DNA from: an uncultured Flavobacteriaceae bacterium
GTDB lineage: Bacteria > Bacteroidota > Bacteroidia > Flavobacteriales > Flavobacteriaceae
Reading direction: 5' to 3'
Assembly (NCBI GenBank): GCA_947500575.1
Contig: CANMSI010000004.1
Coordinates: 470,778 to 534,777 of the forward strand
Length of the DNA stretch: 64,000 nucleotides
The notes beneath the pieces were generated by a model. That model did not search any database, was not told where the DNA came from, and saw only the letters and a list, made by a program, of their open reading frames with translations. This document shows, in pieces, positions 52,679-60,398 of this stretch (its first letter is position 1; each line of letters opens with the position of its first letter). The translations under genes were made by a program, and so were the position numbers.

Positions 52679-53027
52679 ATGAAATTAGGCGCTTTCTCTA
52701 TAAGTCTTTCCGTAAAGAATATTCACAAATCTAAGCAGTTTTATGAAACCCTAGGATTTAGCATTTTTGCAGGTGATCTAGAACGAAAATACGCTGGTAG
52801 GGCTTTTCGAAGGGATGTTCGAAAAGAACATGCTAACTTTTAATCCGGGTTGGGATGAAAATGCACAAAAAATAGTATCATTTCAGGACGTACGCGAAAT
52901 TCAAGAACATTTAAAACAAAATAAAATAGATATTGGAACACCCATAGAAGAAAACAGTTCAGGACCAGCAAGTTTTATGATTGTAGATCCTGATGGTAAT
53001 CCTATTCTTATAGATCAGCATGTCTAA
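52679..53027 (+). pseudogene. VOC (glyoxalase/bleomycin-resistance-like) gene broken by a frameshifting deletion
   Basis: The first frame starts MKLGAFSISLSVKNIHKSKQ, then FYETLGFSIFAGDLERKY, the canonical N-terminal VOC beta-alpha-beta half, and then runs to a stop (ends KEHANF). A second frame, offset, encodes VGLFEGMFEKNMLTFNPGWD through GPASFMIVDPDGNPILIDQHV (in pieces), the canonical C-terminal half. In intact homologues these parts are joined by a strand of about ten residues (LIMKNG-type). The joint near 52794 lacks that stretch and changes frame, so a short deletion has inactivated the gene. The start at 53027 side is normal (stop after DQHV). Clear relic of a single gene. Confidence 0.82.
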
Positions 53028-53093
53028 GCAGTAGCATCAACGATAGCTGGGTAACCTTTTAATGGACACTAGCGTCCTATTCTAAAAAAGATC

Positions 53094-54038
53094 ATGAAAT
53101 TTCGATATTTCGTTTTATGGATTACCTGCCTTTTAATGGGTTGTAGCAATGATGAGAATGCGGCAACCTCATCCACAAATTCCGAACTTAAGTACTTTGG
53201 TTTTACCCTAGTAGATACCTATTGGGACGACCCCACTGATGCAGAAATAAAAAACGTTTATATAGATGAAGTGGCCTCTTTCTCCAATATAGCAGATCTT
53301 CTGGTCTTAAATCCAGAGGATCAAATAGTATCTCGAATGCAAGCCATGGAGGTATTACAAATGAAAGCCGTTCTACATTTAAACGAAATTTTCTTTCTTA
53401 GAATGGATGCAGATGCACCTTCTGGAAATAGGTATCAACTACGTGATGATTACCAACTAAGATGGGACACCTTTATCACCACTAATAGCTTAATAGAAAA
53501 TCAAAATCTGATACAAGCATTTTATGTGGGCGAAGAACCTACCTGGAATGGAATCCCCTTTTTAGAATTACAAGCTGCCTCGGATTATATAAAAGCATCC
53601 ATACCCCAAGTTCCTATTCTGATAATAGAAGCATACCCCATTTTAAATGAACTTCAAATACCTGCTTCTGTAGACTGGATTGGTTTTGATCATTATTTTA
53701 TAAAAGACCCCCAAACAGATCCTGATTTTCAAGCAGAATTAACACTTCTAAAATCAAAACTTGTTTTGGAACGTCAGAAGTTAGTTTTCGTAATGGATAC
53801 TCATTTCATACCCGAAATACACAGAGACTTAGCGGGTATTAATTTAGAGGAAATGGGCACAGTTGCCCAGAACTATTATGAACTAGCAATTTCAGAACCT
53901 AAATCAATTGCGATTTTAGGGTATTTCTGGCCTAGTGGTTTCGATTCAGATGAGGCCATTGGAGCCCGAGGGTTTCCAGAGAGTATTAAAAATGAAATCA
54001 TTGCCATAGGCAAAAATATTTCTAAAAAACCCAAGTAA
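53094..54038 (+). CDS. Lipoprotein of unknown function, possible TIM-barrel hydrolase
   Basis: 314 residues. A lipobox (CLLMGC, Cys17) is followed by a Ser/Asn linker. The rest has beta-alpha periodicity suggesting a TIM barrel: FGFTLVDTYWDD, MKAVLHLNEIFFL, IQAFYVGEEPTWNG, IPILIIEAYP (as PQVPILIIEAY), VDWIGFDHYF, LVFVMDTHFIP and IAILGYFWPSGFDS. A Glu in GEEPTW and another in IEAYP, at the ends of putative strands, are where glycoside hydrolase acids would be. I do not recognise a family; the hydrolase idea is inference. Confidence 0.82.
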   Translation: MKFRYFVLWITCLLMGCSNDENAATSSTNSELKYFGFTLVDTYWDDPTDAEIKNVYIDEVASFSNIADLLVLNPEDQIVSRMQAMEVLQMKAVLHLNEIFFLRMDADAPSGNRYQLRDDYQLRWDTFITTNSLIENQNLIQAFYVGEEPTWNGIPFLELQAASDYIKASIPQVPILIIEAYPILNELQIPASVDWIGFDHYFIKDPQTDPDFQAELTLLKSKLVLERQKLVFVMDTHFIPEIHRDLAGINLEEMGTVAQNYYELAISEPKSIAILGYFWPSGFDSDEAIGARGFPESIKNEIIAIGKNISKKPK

Positions 54039-54131
54039 AAAATTCTCAAAACAGGTGAAACCTACTGAAAGATACCACAACATATTTCAGGTCCATACGT
54101 TCCTATTTATACCACTCTTAAATCAATACTT

Positions 54132-54332
54132 ATGGATTTAAAAATCACCACATTACTCGCCTTACTAGGCAGTATTATCTTAGTGCTCACCAATAGCTTT
54201 TATTTTATAAATAGTTTAGTACAGTCTTGGCGTATTCTTGGAGTCCCTGGATTTATACCCAACTTTTTGAATGTCCTTGGAAGCCTACTAATTATGTTCT
54301 TCTTTATAGCACTATATCAAAAACAGGAGTAA
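54132..54332 (+). CDS. Small two-helix membrane protein
   Basis: 66 residues with two hydrophobic segments: ITTLLALLGSIILVLTNSFY and, after a short loop (SWRILGVPGFIPNF), NVLGSLLIMFFFIALYQ. No family is recognised. It is followed 6 bp later by the ATG of the frameshifted membrane gene, so a two-gene transcript is likely. Confidence 0.68.
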   Translation: MDLKITTLLALLGSIILVLTNSFYFINSLVQSWRILGVPGFIPNFLNVLGSLLIMFFFIALYQKQE

Positions 54333-54338
54333 TTTGCT

Positions 54339-54470
54339 ATGGAAAATATCAATTCCCTTTTAGAGGTTCCTATAAAACCTAAACAGCGCAAGACCTCTCC
54401 TATCGATAGTAATACGAAAACAATACTAAAAATTGTTAGAGATACTTTTGCTTTTTTTTTATTTACCTAG
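54339..54470 (+). pseudogene. 5' part of a membrane-protein gene split at a T9 run
   Basis: 43 codons starting MENINSLLEVPIKPKQRKTS, reaching DTFAFFLFT before a stop. Bases 54452-54460 are nine T. Reading one base back (-1) at this run gives FAFFFIYLASYMVLFAADGM, which joins directly to the reading frame of the next entry and completes a membrane helix. It is therefore the beginning of the same gene, separated by a homopolymer shift (mutation, slippage or read error). Confidence 0.65.
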
Positions 54471-54478
54471 CTTCTTAT

Positions 54479-55075
54479 ATGGTTCTTTTTGCAGCAGATG
54501 GTATGTCTAGAAGCGAACGAGAAAAGGTTGCTATACTGGTTTTAATAATCTTGGTATTCACGTATACACTATTGACCAACCTCACTTTTAAGTTGGTTTC
54601 TTTGCTCTACTCTGCCGTTGTATTTGTATTAATTTTATATATTATTGATTACCGACAACTTACTACGTCGCATGCATTAGTACTCTTTGGCATTATTGGT
54701 ACTGGCGCCCTTTTTCATTTTTTTAAACGCCATCAAAGCGAAACAAATATTAAAAACAAAGTTCCCACGGTAATTAATCTTTCTGATTTTGATTTAATTG
54801 GTACACTGAAGCAGAACCTAGTTGAAGAGGCTTTTATAAAAAAGAGAGAGTTGAGTATAAATAAAAGAGCCTACAAAAACTACAAACCCGTCCTAGTACA
54901 TAAAAACACCAGTGATCCCTCACAAATGGTACTAAAATATACCAACAAGGACGACTTGCATTTTACCCTAATAATTACGGAGTTGGGATGTGTTTATATA
55001 GATCATTGGAAACGCAATGATCAAACTCCAATGATTAATAAGTTTATTTTTGAGGCTGTTCAAGAAATGTCTTAA
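54479..55075 (+). CDS. Membrane protein, main frame of the T9-split gene
   Basis: 198 residues in the visible frame, starting MVLFAADGMSRSEREKVAIL. Three to four hydrophobic helices (VLIILVFTYTLLTNLTF, SLLYSAVVFVLILYII, HALVLFGIIGTGALF) are followed by a soluble C-terminal half of about 110 residues (SDFDLIGTLKQNLVEEAFIK, PVLVHKNTSDPSQMVLKYTN, HFTLIITELGCVYIDHWKR). This soluble part has a regular alpha/beta composition. No family is recognised. If the upstream piece is joined, the protein gains 40 residues including the rest of the first helix. Confidence 0.72.
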   Translation: MVLFAADGMSRSEREKVAILVLIILVFTYTLLTNLTFKLVSLLYSAVVFVLILYIIDYRQLTTSHALVLFGIIGTGALFHFFKRHQSETNIKNKVPTVINLSDFDLIGTLKQNLVEEAFIKKRELSINKRAYKNYKPVLVHKNTSDPSQMVLKYTNKDDLHFTLIITELGCVYIDHWKRNDQTPMINKFIFEAVQEMS

Positions 55076-55135
55076 TAGATTTTTCTAAAAAGCAACCTTT
55101 GAATAAAAAATCGTCTTAGTAGTAAAACAAACATC

Positions 55136-55534
55136 ATGAAAAAACAGCTCCTACTATTACTGGTCACTTTTGTATTTCTCTTCGCTTGTTCCAATGATGA
55201 CGATCAGGGAGGGTTCATTAATGTTATTGCAGGTTGTGGCGTATCTAATGTAGCCCAAGATTTAGATTGGCTTCGAGAAGAGATCAACAGAAGGGAAGAT
55301 AGCACTGCTGAAGAAATGAAATACTGCTATATCATCAGTGCAGATTTAAATGGAGAAACCATTTTTATTTACGAAGACTGCAATCCTTTAGTAGATAAGG
55401 CCTTTCCAATTCTTAATTGCGAAGGGACCATCATCAACCCAATAGAGGCAACGGAACCTTTCCCGTATGCCGATATTGCCAATAGGCAACTTTTGTGGAC
55501 GCCTTCCAATTTTGAGTGTAGTTTTAATTTATAA
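55136..55534 (+). CDS. Small lipoprotein, unknown function
   Basis: 132 residues. The lipobox FLFAC (Cys18) is followed by an acidic linker (SNDDDQGG), then a domain with several cysteines (IAGCGVSN, EEMKYCYIISAD, YEDCNPLVD, ILNCEGTI, FECSFNL). Such four- to six-cysteine lipoproteins are common in flavobacteria and are unassigned. The domain shows DLNGETIFIYEDCNP, a beta hairpin-like stretch. It stands alone, 60 bp after the membrane gene. Confidence 0.82.
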   Translation: MKKQLLLLLVTFVFLFACSNDDDQGGFINVIAGCGVSNVAQDLDWLREEINRREDSTAEEMKYCYIISADLNGETIFIYEDCNPLVDKAFPILNCEGTIINPIEATEPFPYADIANRQLLWTPSNFECSFNL

Positions 55535-55673
55535 GTTCTTCATGCTTTTTATTTAATTCACTAATAATCAATACATTAAATAAAATTAGAGGCATTTTTT
55601 ACAATTTATATGTAAATTTAACGTTAATTAATTGTAAATTAATAGCATTTAACGCCTTAAATCTTCAAAAGTT

Positions 55674-55802
55674 ATGAAACAAGTACAATTAAATAATCAG
55701 CAGAAAGAAGTGAAAAAAAATAGCTTAGGAGACTTTCCCAAGCAGGTAAGAACCTATGCAAAAAAATGTAGAACTTCGTATTTACGTATGCTCAGTCTCT
55801 GA
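55674..55802 (+). CDS. Possible 42-residue basic protein
   Basis: An ATG-initiated frame of 42 codons, basic and polar: KQVQLNNQQKEVKKNSLGD then FPKQVRTYAKKCRTSYLRML. It lies 2 bp from the end of the convergent rsmG gene and follows 140 bp of AT-rich sequence. No family recognised. The charge pattern (11 Lys/Arg) and ordinary start support translation, but the length is short. Confidence 0.38.
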   Translation: MKQVQLNNQQKEVKKNSLGDFPKQVRTYAKKCRTSYLRMLSL

Positions 55803-55804
55803 GT

Positions 55805-56440
55805 TCACCCTTTATATTTCAAAGGCAAATACACCACTTTCTTGGTTTCAAAAAAGTCTTCTTTAAAAAAGGAAGACAAGGGAGTTACTGTGGCTTTTTT
55901 ATACAATGCCAGTTCTTCTGTTAAATCTCCTCCTTTTAAATAGAGAATCCCATTTTTTCTCTCGTGTAGCGATTCTTTCTTAATACGCCCTTTTACCCAA
56001 TGTACAAAAGTAGGCATCGCAGCTACGGCTCTACTCACTATAAAATCAAATTGCATATCCAGTTCTTCTACTCTCTTATGATGTGCGGTAACATTGGTAA
56101 GCTTAAGCCCATCTATGACCTCTTCTACCACTTTTATTTTTTTTCCAATTGCATCTACCAAAGTAAACTGTGTCTCAGGAAAGAGAATGGCTAAAGGGAT
56201 CCCAGGAAAACCACCCCCTGTACCTACATCCAAGACTTCCGTTCCAGGTAAAAACTGATGCACTTTAGCGATACCCATAGAATGTAACACATGCCTTAGA
56301 TATAACTCATCAATATCCTTTCTAGAAACCACATTTATTTTTGAATTCCAATCTTTATAAAGGACTTCCAATTGCAATAGTTGATCCTTCTGAATTTGGG
56401 TTAATTTTGTGAAATATTTAAAAACAAATTCGGCTTTCAT
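55805..56440 (-). CDS. rsmG: 16S rRNA (guanine(527)-N7)-methyltransferase
   Basis: 211 residues, the usual GidB/RsmG size. The SAM motif I is VLDVGTGGGFPGIPLAILFP; KINVVSRKD and YLRHVLHSMG lie in the N-terminal RNA-binding part, and FDFIVSRAVAAM follows. It methylates N7 of G527 in 16S rRNA. A -7-like box (TACTTTTG, minus strand 56467-56460) is 20 bp upstream. It stands alone. Confidence 0.96.
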   Translation of the reverse strand: MKAEFVFKYFTKLTQIQKDQLLQLEVLYKDWNSKINVVSRKDIDELYLRHVLHSMGIAKVHQFLPGTEVLDVGTGGGFPGIPLAILFPETQFTLVDAIGKKIKVVEEVIDGLKLTNVTAHHKRVEELDMQFDFIVSRAVAAMPTFVHWVKGRIKKESLHERKNGILYLKGGDLTEELALYKKATVTPLSSFFKEDFFETKKVVYLPLKYKG

Positions 56441-56459
56441 TTTTATCTTTGCATTTGCA

Positions 56460-56467
56460 CAAAAGTA
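56460..56467 (-). promoter_or_regulatory. Bacteroidota -7 box for rsmG (TACTTTTG)
   Basis: On the minus strand TACTTTTG matches TAnnTTTG and ends 19 bp before the rsmG ATG. Confidence 0.45.
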
Positions 56468-56561
56468 GCACTTTAATAAATCATAAATATTTACTTTTTA
56501 GAAAGGTTTACACATTAAGAAGTCGATAAATCCGTTATATTTACAAAAAACACAATTTCCT

Positions 56562-57665
56562 ATGGACAAAGGCACCATTCGGTTTTCAAGAAAAGATTCT
56601 GCCCAGTTCTTCAGAACCCTGAACAAGAGAGTTAATACTTACTTTAATGAAAATAATATAAAGAAAACAGGAAACTGGCGACTTCATTTAAAGACCGTTG
56701 TAATGTTCACCCTGTTTCTAGCTCCCTATTTTTTAATTCTTACCCTCAACCTTCCGCTTTGGGCCAATTTATTATTGACCATAACGATGGGTGTTGGTAT
56801 GGCTGGAGTTGGTATGAATGTAATGCATGATGGAAATCATGGCTCATATTCCAATAAAAAATGGGTAAATAAATTAATGGGCAGCAGCATCTACATTCTT
56901 GCTGGAAATGTCTACAACTGGCAGGTACAACACAATGTATTGCACCATACGTATACTAATATTCATGAACATGATGAAGATTTAGAAGCCGGGCGTATTT
57001 TAAGATTTTCGAAGCATACGAAATGGATGAAGCATCATAAATTTCAACATTACTACTCTGTTTTTCTCTACGGATTGCTCACATTTAATTGGGCAATTAC
57101 AACAGATTTTCAGCAGATGTATCGTTATATGAAACGAAAATTATCCTACGGAAAATTACCCAGTCCTGTTACCAATTGGAGCACCTTGGTAATTACCAAA
57201 TTATTATATATCACCATATGGATTGTATTGCCATTGGTTTTTATTGAAATTGCATGGTGGAAAATTTTGATCGGCTTCTTTTTAATGCATTATGTGGCTG
57301 GCGTAATTTTAAGTGTCGTTTTTCAATTAGCGCATGTGGTGCATGATGCGGATACCCCTTTACCAGACGAAAGCGGGACTATGAAAAATACCTGGGCCAT
57401 ACATCAACTGTTTACTACGGTAAATTTTGGAACTAAAAACAGAATTGTAAATTGGTTTACAGGTGGATTAAATCATCAAGTTGAACATCATATTTTTCCT
57501 AACATAAGTCATGTACATTACACAAAAATTTCTAAAATTGTGAAACAAACGGCAAAGGAGTTTAATTTACCCTATAATGAGTATAAAACTACCAGAAAAG
57601 CTATAATTTCGCATTTTAAACATTTAAAAGAGTTGGGTAAAAAGCCTACCCTTCAATACCAGTAA
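56562..57665 (+). CDS. Fatty acid desaturase (membrane)
   Basis: 367 residues. Three histidine boxes are visible: HDGNHGS (near residue 90), HNVLHHTYTN (near 127) and NHQVEHH (near 305). Membrane segments surround them (VVMFTLFLAPYFLILTLNL, LLLTITMGVGMAGVGMNV, WKILIGFFLMHYVAGVILSV). The NHQVEHH third box matches front-end or linoleoyl-type desaturases in form; substrate and double-bond position are not deducible. It lies 14 bp before the aminotransferase gene. Confidence 0.92.
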   Translation: MDKGTIRFSRKDSAQFFRTLNKRVNTYFNENNIKKTGNWRLHLKTVVMFTLFLAPYFLILTLNLPLWANLLLTITMGVGMAGVGMNVMHDGNHGSYSNKKWVNKLMGSSIYILAGNVYNWQVQHNVLHHTYTNIHEHDEDLEAGRILRFSKHTKWMKHHKFQHYYSVFLYGLLTFNWAITTDFQQMYRYMKRKLSYGKLPSPVTNWSTLVITKLLYITIWIVLPLVFIEIAWWKILIGFFLMHYVAGVILSVVFQLAHVVHDADTPLPDESGTMKNTWAIHQLFTTVNFGTKNRIVNWFTGGLNHQVEHHIFPNISHVHYTKISKIVKQTAKEFNLPYNEYKTTRKAIISHFKHLKELGKKPTLQYQ

Positions 57666-57678
57666 ATTTTTTAAGCAT

Positions 57679-58863
57679 ATGAGCAACCCATTATCCGATA
57701 GAATTAAAAACATGTCTACTTCGGCCACACTTGCTATGGCTGCAAAAGCAAGAGAATTAAGAAATGAAGGGAAAGATATTATAGGACTGAGTTTAGGAGA
57801 ACCAGACTTTAATATTCCAGATTTTATCAAAGAGGCTGCGAAGGAAGCTGTAGATCAAAACTACAGTAGTTATACACCTGTGGATGGGTATGCCGACTTA
57901 AAACAAGCTATTTCCAATAAGTTTAAAAGAGATAACAACTTAGCCTATGGGCTTCATCAAATAGTAGTCTCAACAGGCGCTAAACAGTCGTTGGCAAATG
58001 TTGCTATGATTATGCTGAATAAAGGAGATGAAGTCATTTTACCTGCGCCTTTCTGGGTAAGTTATAGTGATATTGTAAAACTGGCAGAAGGTGTTCCTGT
58101 AGAAGTACCTACTAGTATTAGCACTGACTTTAAAATGACCCCTGCTCAATTAGAAGCAGCGATTACCCCTAAAACCAAAATGCTTTGGTTTAGCTCTCCT
58201 TGTAACCCTAGCGGCTCTGTATATAGCAAAGCTGAATTGGAAGGTTTAGCTGAAGTTTTAAAAAAACACCCTCATATTTATATTGTTTCTGATGAAATAT
58301 ATGAGCATATTAATTTTGTTGGTGGCCATGTGAGTATTGCTGGTATTGATGGGATGTATGACCGCACTATTACGGTTAATGGTGTATCTAAAGCATTTGC
58401 CATGACAGGTTGGCGTATTGGTTATATTGGCGCTGCAGATTGGATTGCAAAAGCTTGCACTAAATTCCAAGGACAGAATACCAGTGGCGCAAATGCCATT
58501 GCTCAAAGAGCAACCATAGCAGCCTTAGAAGCACCGGTAAGTAAAATTCAATTCATGATCGATGAGTTCCATAGAAGAAGAGACCTTATTCTTGAACTTC
58601 TTGGGGAAATCGATGGGTTTAACCTCAACGTACCAGAAGGTGCTTTTTATGTCTTTCCGGACATCTCAAGTTTCTTTGGAAAAACCATTCACGGAACTAC
58701 AATTAACAATGCATCTGAATTTGCGCTTTACCTTTTGGAAAATGCAAATGTTGCTACGGTGACTGGGGAAGCATTTGGCAACCCAAATTGTATTCGCATC
58801 TCGTATGCCGCTTCAGAAAAAGAGTTAAGAGAAGCTGTGACTAGGATAAAAAACGTGCTTTAA
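57679..58863 (+). CDS. Class I pyridoxal-phosphate aminotransferase (AspC-like)
   Basis: 394 residues. PLP lysine K238 in SKAFAMTGWRIGY; FSSPCNPSG, VSDEIYEHINFVG and the C-terminal NCIRISYAAS carry the other cofactor and substrate residues, including the Arg that binds the alpha-carboxylate. The start ATG is followed by SNPLSDRIKNMS, typical of bacterial type Ib aspartate aminotransferases. It catalyses transamination of aspartate or aromatic amino acids. It starts 14 bp after the desaturase stop. Confidence 0.95.
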   Translation: MSNPLSDRIKNMSTSATLAMAAKARELRNEGKDIIGLSLGEPDFNIPDFIKEAAKEAVDQNYSSYTPVDGYADLKQAISNKFKRDNNLAYGLHQIVVSTGAKQSLANVAMIMLNKGDEVILPAPFWVSYSDIVKLAEGVPVEVPTSISTDFKMTPAQLEAAITPKTKMLWFSSPCNPSGSVYSKAELEGLAEVLKKHPHIYIVSDEIYEHINFVGGHVSIAGIDGMYDRTITVNGVSKAFAMTGWRIGYIGAADWIAKACTKFQGQNTSGANAIAQRATIAALEAPVSKIQFMIDEFHRRRDLILELLGEIDGFNLNVPEGAFYVFPDISSFFGKTIHGTTINNASEFALYLLENANVATVTGEAFGNPNCIRISYAASEKELREAVTRIKNVL

Positions 58864-58901
58864 AATGCTACTTCTTAAAGAAGTTCTCCAAGCAACAAAG
58901 C

Positions 58902-60392
58902 TTACGTACGTTTCCAAAAATAAGGTGTAAAGAGAATTAGTACTGTAAAGAGTTCTAGCCTCCCTAACAGCATCAAAAAACCGCACCACCATTTTCCGGC
59001 GGCAGGAAGTCCATTAAAATTACTTACTGGATTTAAGCTTCCAAAAGCAGGCCCCACATTCCCTAAAGAAGAGGCGGCTCCGCCAATGGCGGACTCAAAA
59101 TCGAGCCCTAAAAAGCTGAGTACCATGGCGCCAATAATAAAGGTAAGCATGTACAAAACGAAAAAACCAATAATGTTATAGACAATGTGTTCTTTCACCG
59201 TTTTATCATTATAACGAACAGGGATAATAGCATTGGGATGCAAGGTTCGCTTAAATTCTAACAAACCATTTTTAATGATTAATAAATGCCGCATTACTTT
59301 TATACCACCGGCTGTAGAACCCGCAGAACCTCCTAAAAACATTAAACCAAAAAAGAAGACCGTTAAAAAGGGTGTCCAACTAGTAAAATCTGCTGTAACA
59401 AACCCAGTGGTAGTAATAACTGCTATTATTTGAAAAAGGGCATGTCTTATGGCCGCTTCAGCCTCTCCAAATACCATTGGGTGGTAATCAGAAATAGGTA
59501 CATTCGCTTTAAAATAAACTACTAAAGCGCAGATGATGGTAAAAGATATAATAAAGAGGCTATAAAACTTAAACTCTTCATCTTTTAATATTTTTTGCAC
59601 TTTACCCTTAAAAGCGAAATAACTTAGTACAAAGTTCGTCCCCGCCAAAAACATAAATAAAATAACAATATACTGTATCAGCGGCTGATCATTCCAATAC
59701 GCTAAACTTACATTCTTGGTCGAAAATCCACCTGTAGACAAAGTAGCCAAGGCATGGTTCATAGCATCAAAAACAGACATTCCCGCCAAGCTTAAAAGTA
59801 TGGTCTCCGCAACAGTGTATCCAAAATAGATAAGCCATAAACGCTTTGCGGTATCTGTAATTCTAGGATGTAATTTATCTGCATTAGGGCCTGGAGCTTC
59901 GGCCGCAAATAATTGCATTCCTCCAATTCCTAAGAGCGGTAAAATGGCAATAGCCAGAACAATGATACCCATACCTCCTATCCAATGCGTAAGACTCCTC
60001 CAAAATAGAATTCCTTCTGGCAAAGATTCAATATCGTCTAAAATAGAGGCACCAGTAGTAGTATATCCAGAGATTGTTTCAAAAAAAGCATTGGTAATAT
60101 CAGGGATTGCCCCTGAAAAAAGATAGGGAAGTACACCAGATATCGACATCACTAACCATCCAAAAGTAACAATGATGTATCCTTCTTTACGTTTCACCAC
60201 CTTTTCATGTCCTCTTGTATAAAACATGGTAAGGGTGCCCGCTAACATGGTCACTATTGCAGCTAAGGTAATATCCAAAGTTGCGCCATCCTTATAAATA
60301 CCACTTACCAAAGCAGCAAGCATCATAAAGAAGCCATTGAACAACAATAGCAATCCCATAAGATGAAAAATTATTTTGGAATTTAAGCCCAT
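58902..60392 (-). CDS. trkH: Potassium uptake protein TrkH
   Basis: 496 residues with about ten membrane helices and four P-loop-like repeats; TISGYTTTGASIL, TLSTGGFSTKN, ITTTGFVTADF and ASSLGNVGPAFGS are the selectivity-filter stretches. It forms the membrane pore of the Trk system, with TrkA as its cytosolic regulator. trkA lies 6 bp upstream on the same strand, so the pair is one operon (trkA first). Confidence 0.95.
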   Translation of the reverse strand: MGLNSKIIFHLMGLLLLFNGFFMMLAALVSGIYKDGATLDITLAAIVTMLAGTLTMFYTRGHEKVVKRKEGYIIVTFGWLVMSISGVLPYLFSGAIPDITNAFFETISGYTTTGASILDDIESLPEGILFWRSLTHWIGGMGIIVLAIAILPLLGIGGMQLFAAEAPGPNADKLHPRITDTAKRLWLIYFGYTVAETILLSLAGMSVFDAMNHALATLSTGGFSTKNVSLAYWNDQPLIQYIVILFMFLAGTNFVLSYFAFKGKVQKILKDEEFKFYSLFIISFTIICALVVYFKANVPISDYHPMVFGEAEAAIRHALFQIIAVITTTGFVTADFTSWTPFLTVFFFGLMFLGGSAGSTAGGIKVMRHLLIIKNGLLEFKRTLHPNAIIPVRYNDKTVKEHIVYNIIGFFVLYMLTFIIGAMVLSFLGLDFESAIGGAASSLGNVGPAFGSLNPVSNFNGLPAAGKWWCGFLMLLGRLELFTVLILFTPYFWKRT

Positions 60393-60398
60393 CTTACC

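Noticed and set aside
52085-53082. Shared 10-mer CGTCCTATTC at 52085 and 53073 as a possible mobile-element end
   Set aside because: No flanking target duplication or transposase; a 10-mer match over this distance is expected by chance.
58870-58884. Palindrome ACTTCTTAAAGAAGT after the aminotransferase gene
   Set aside because: The stem is only about five pairs once a loop is allowed and no T-run follows, so it is not a credible terminator.
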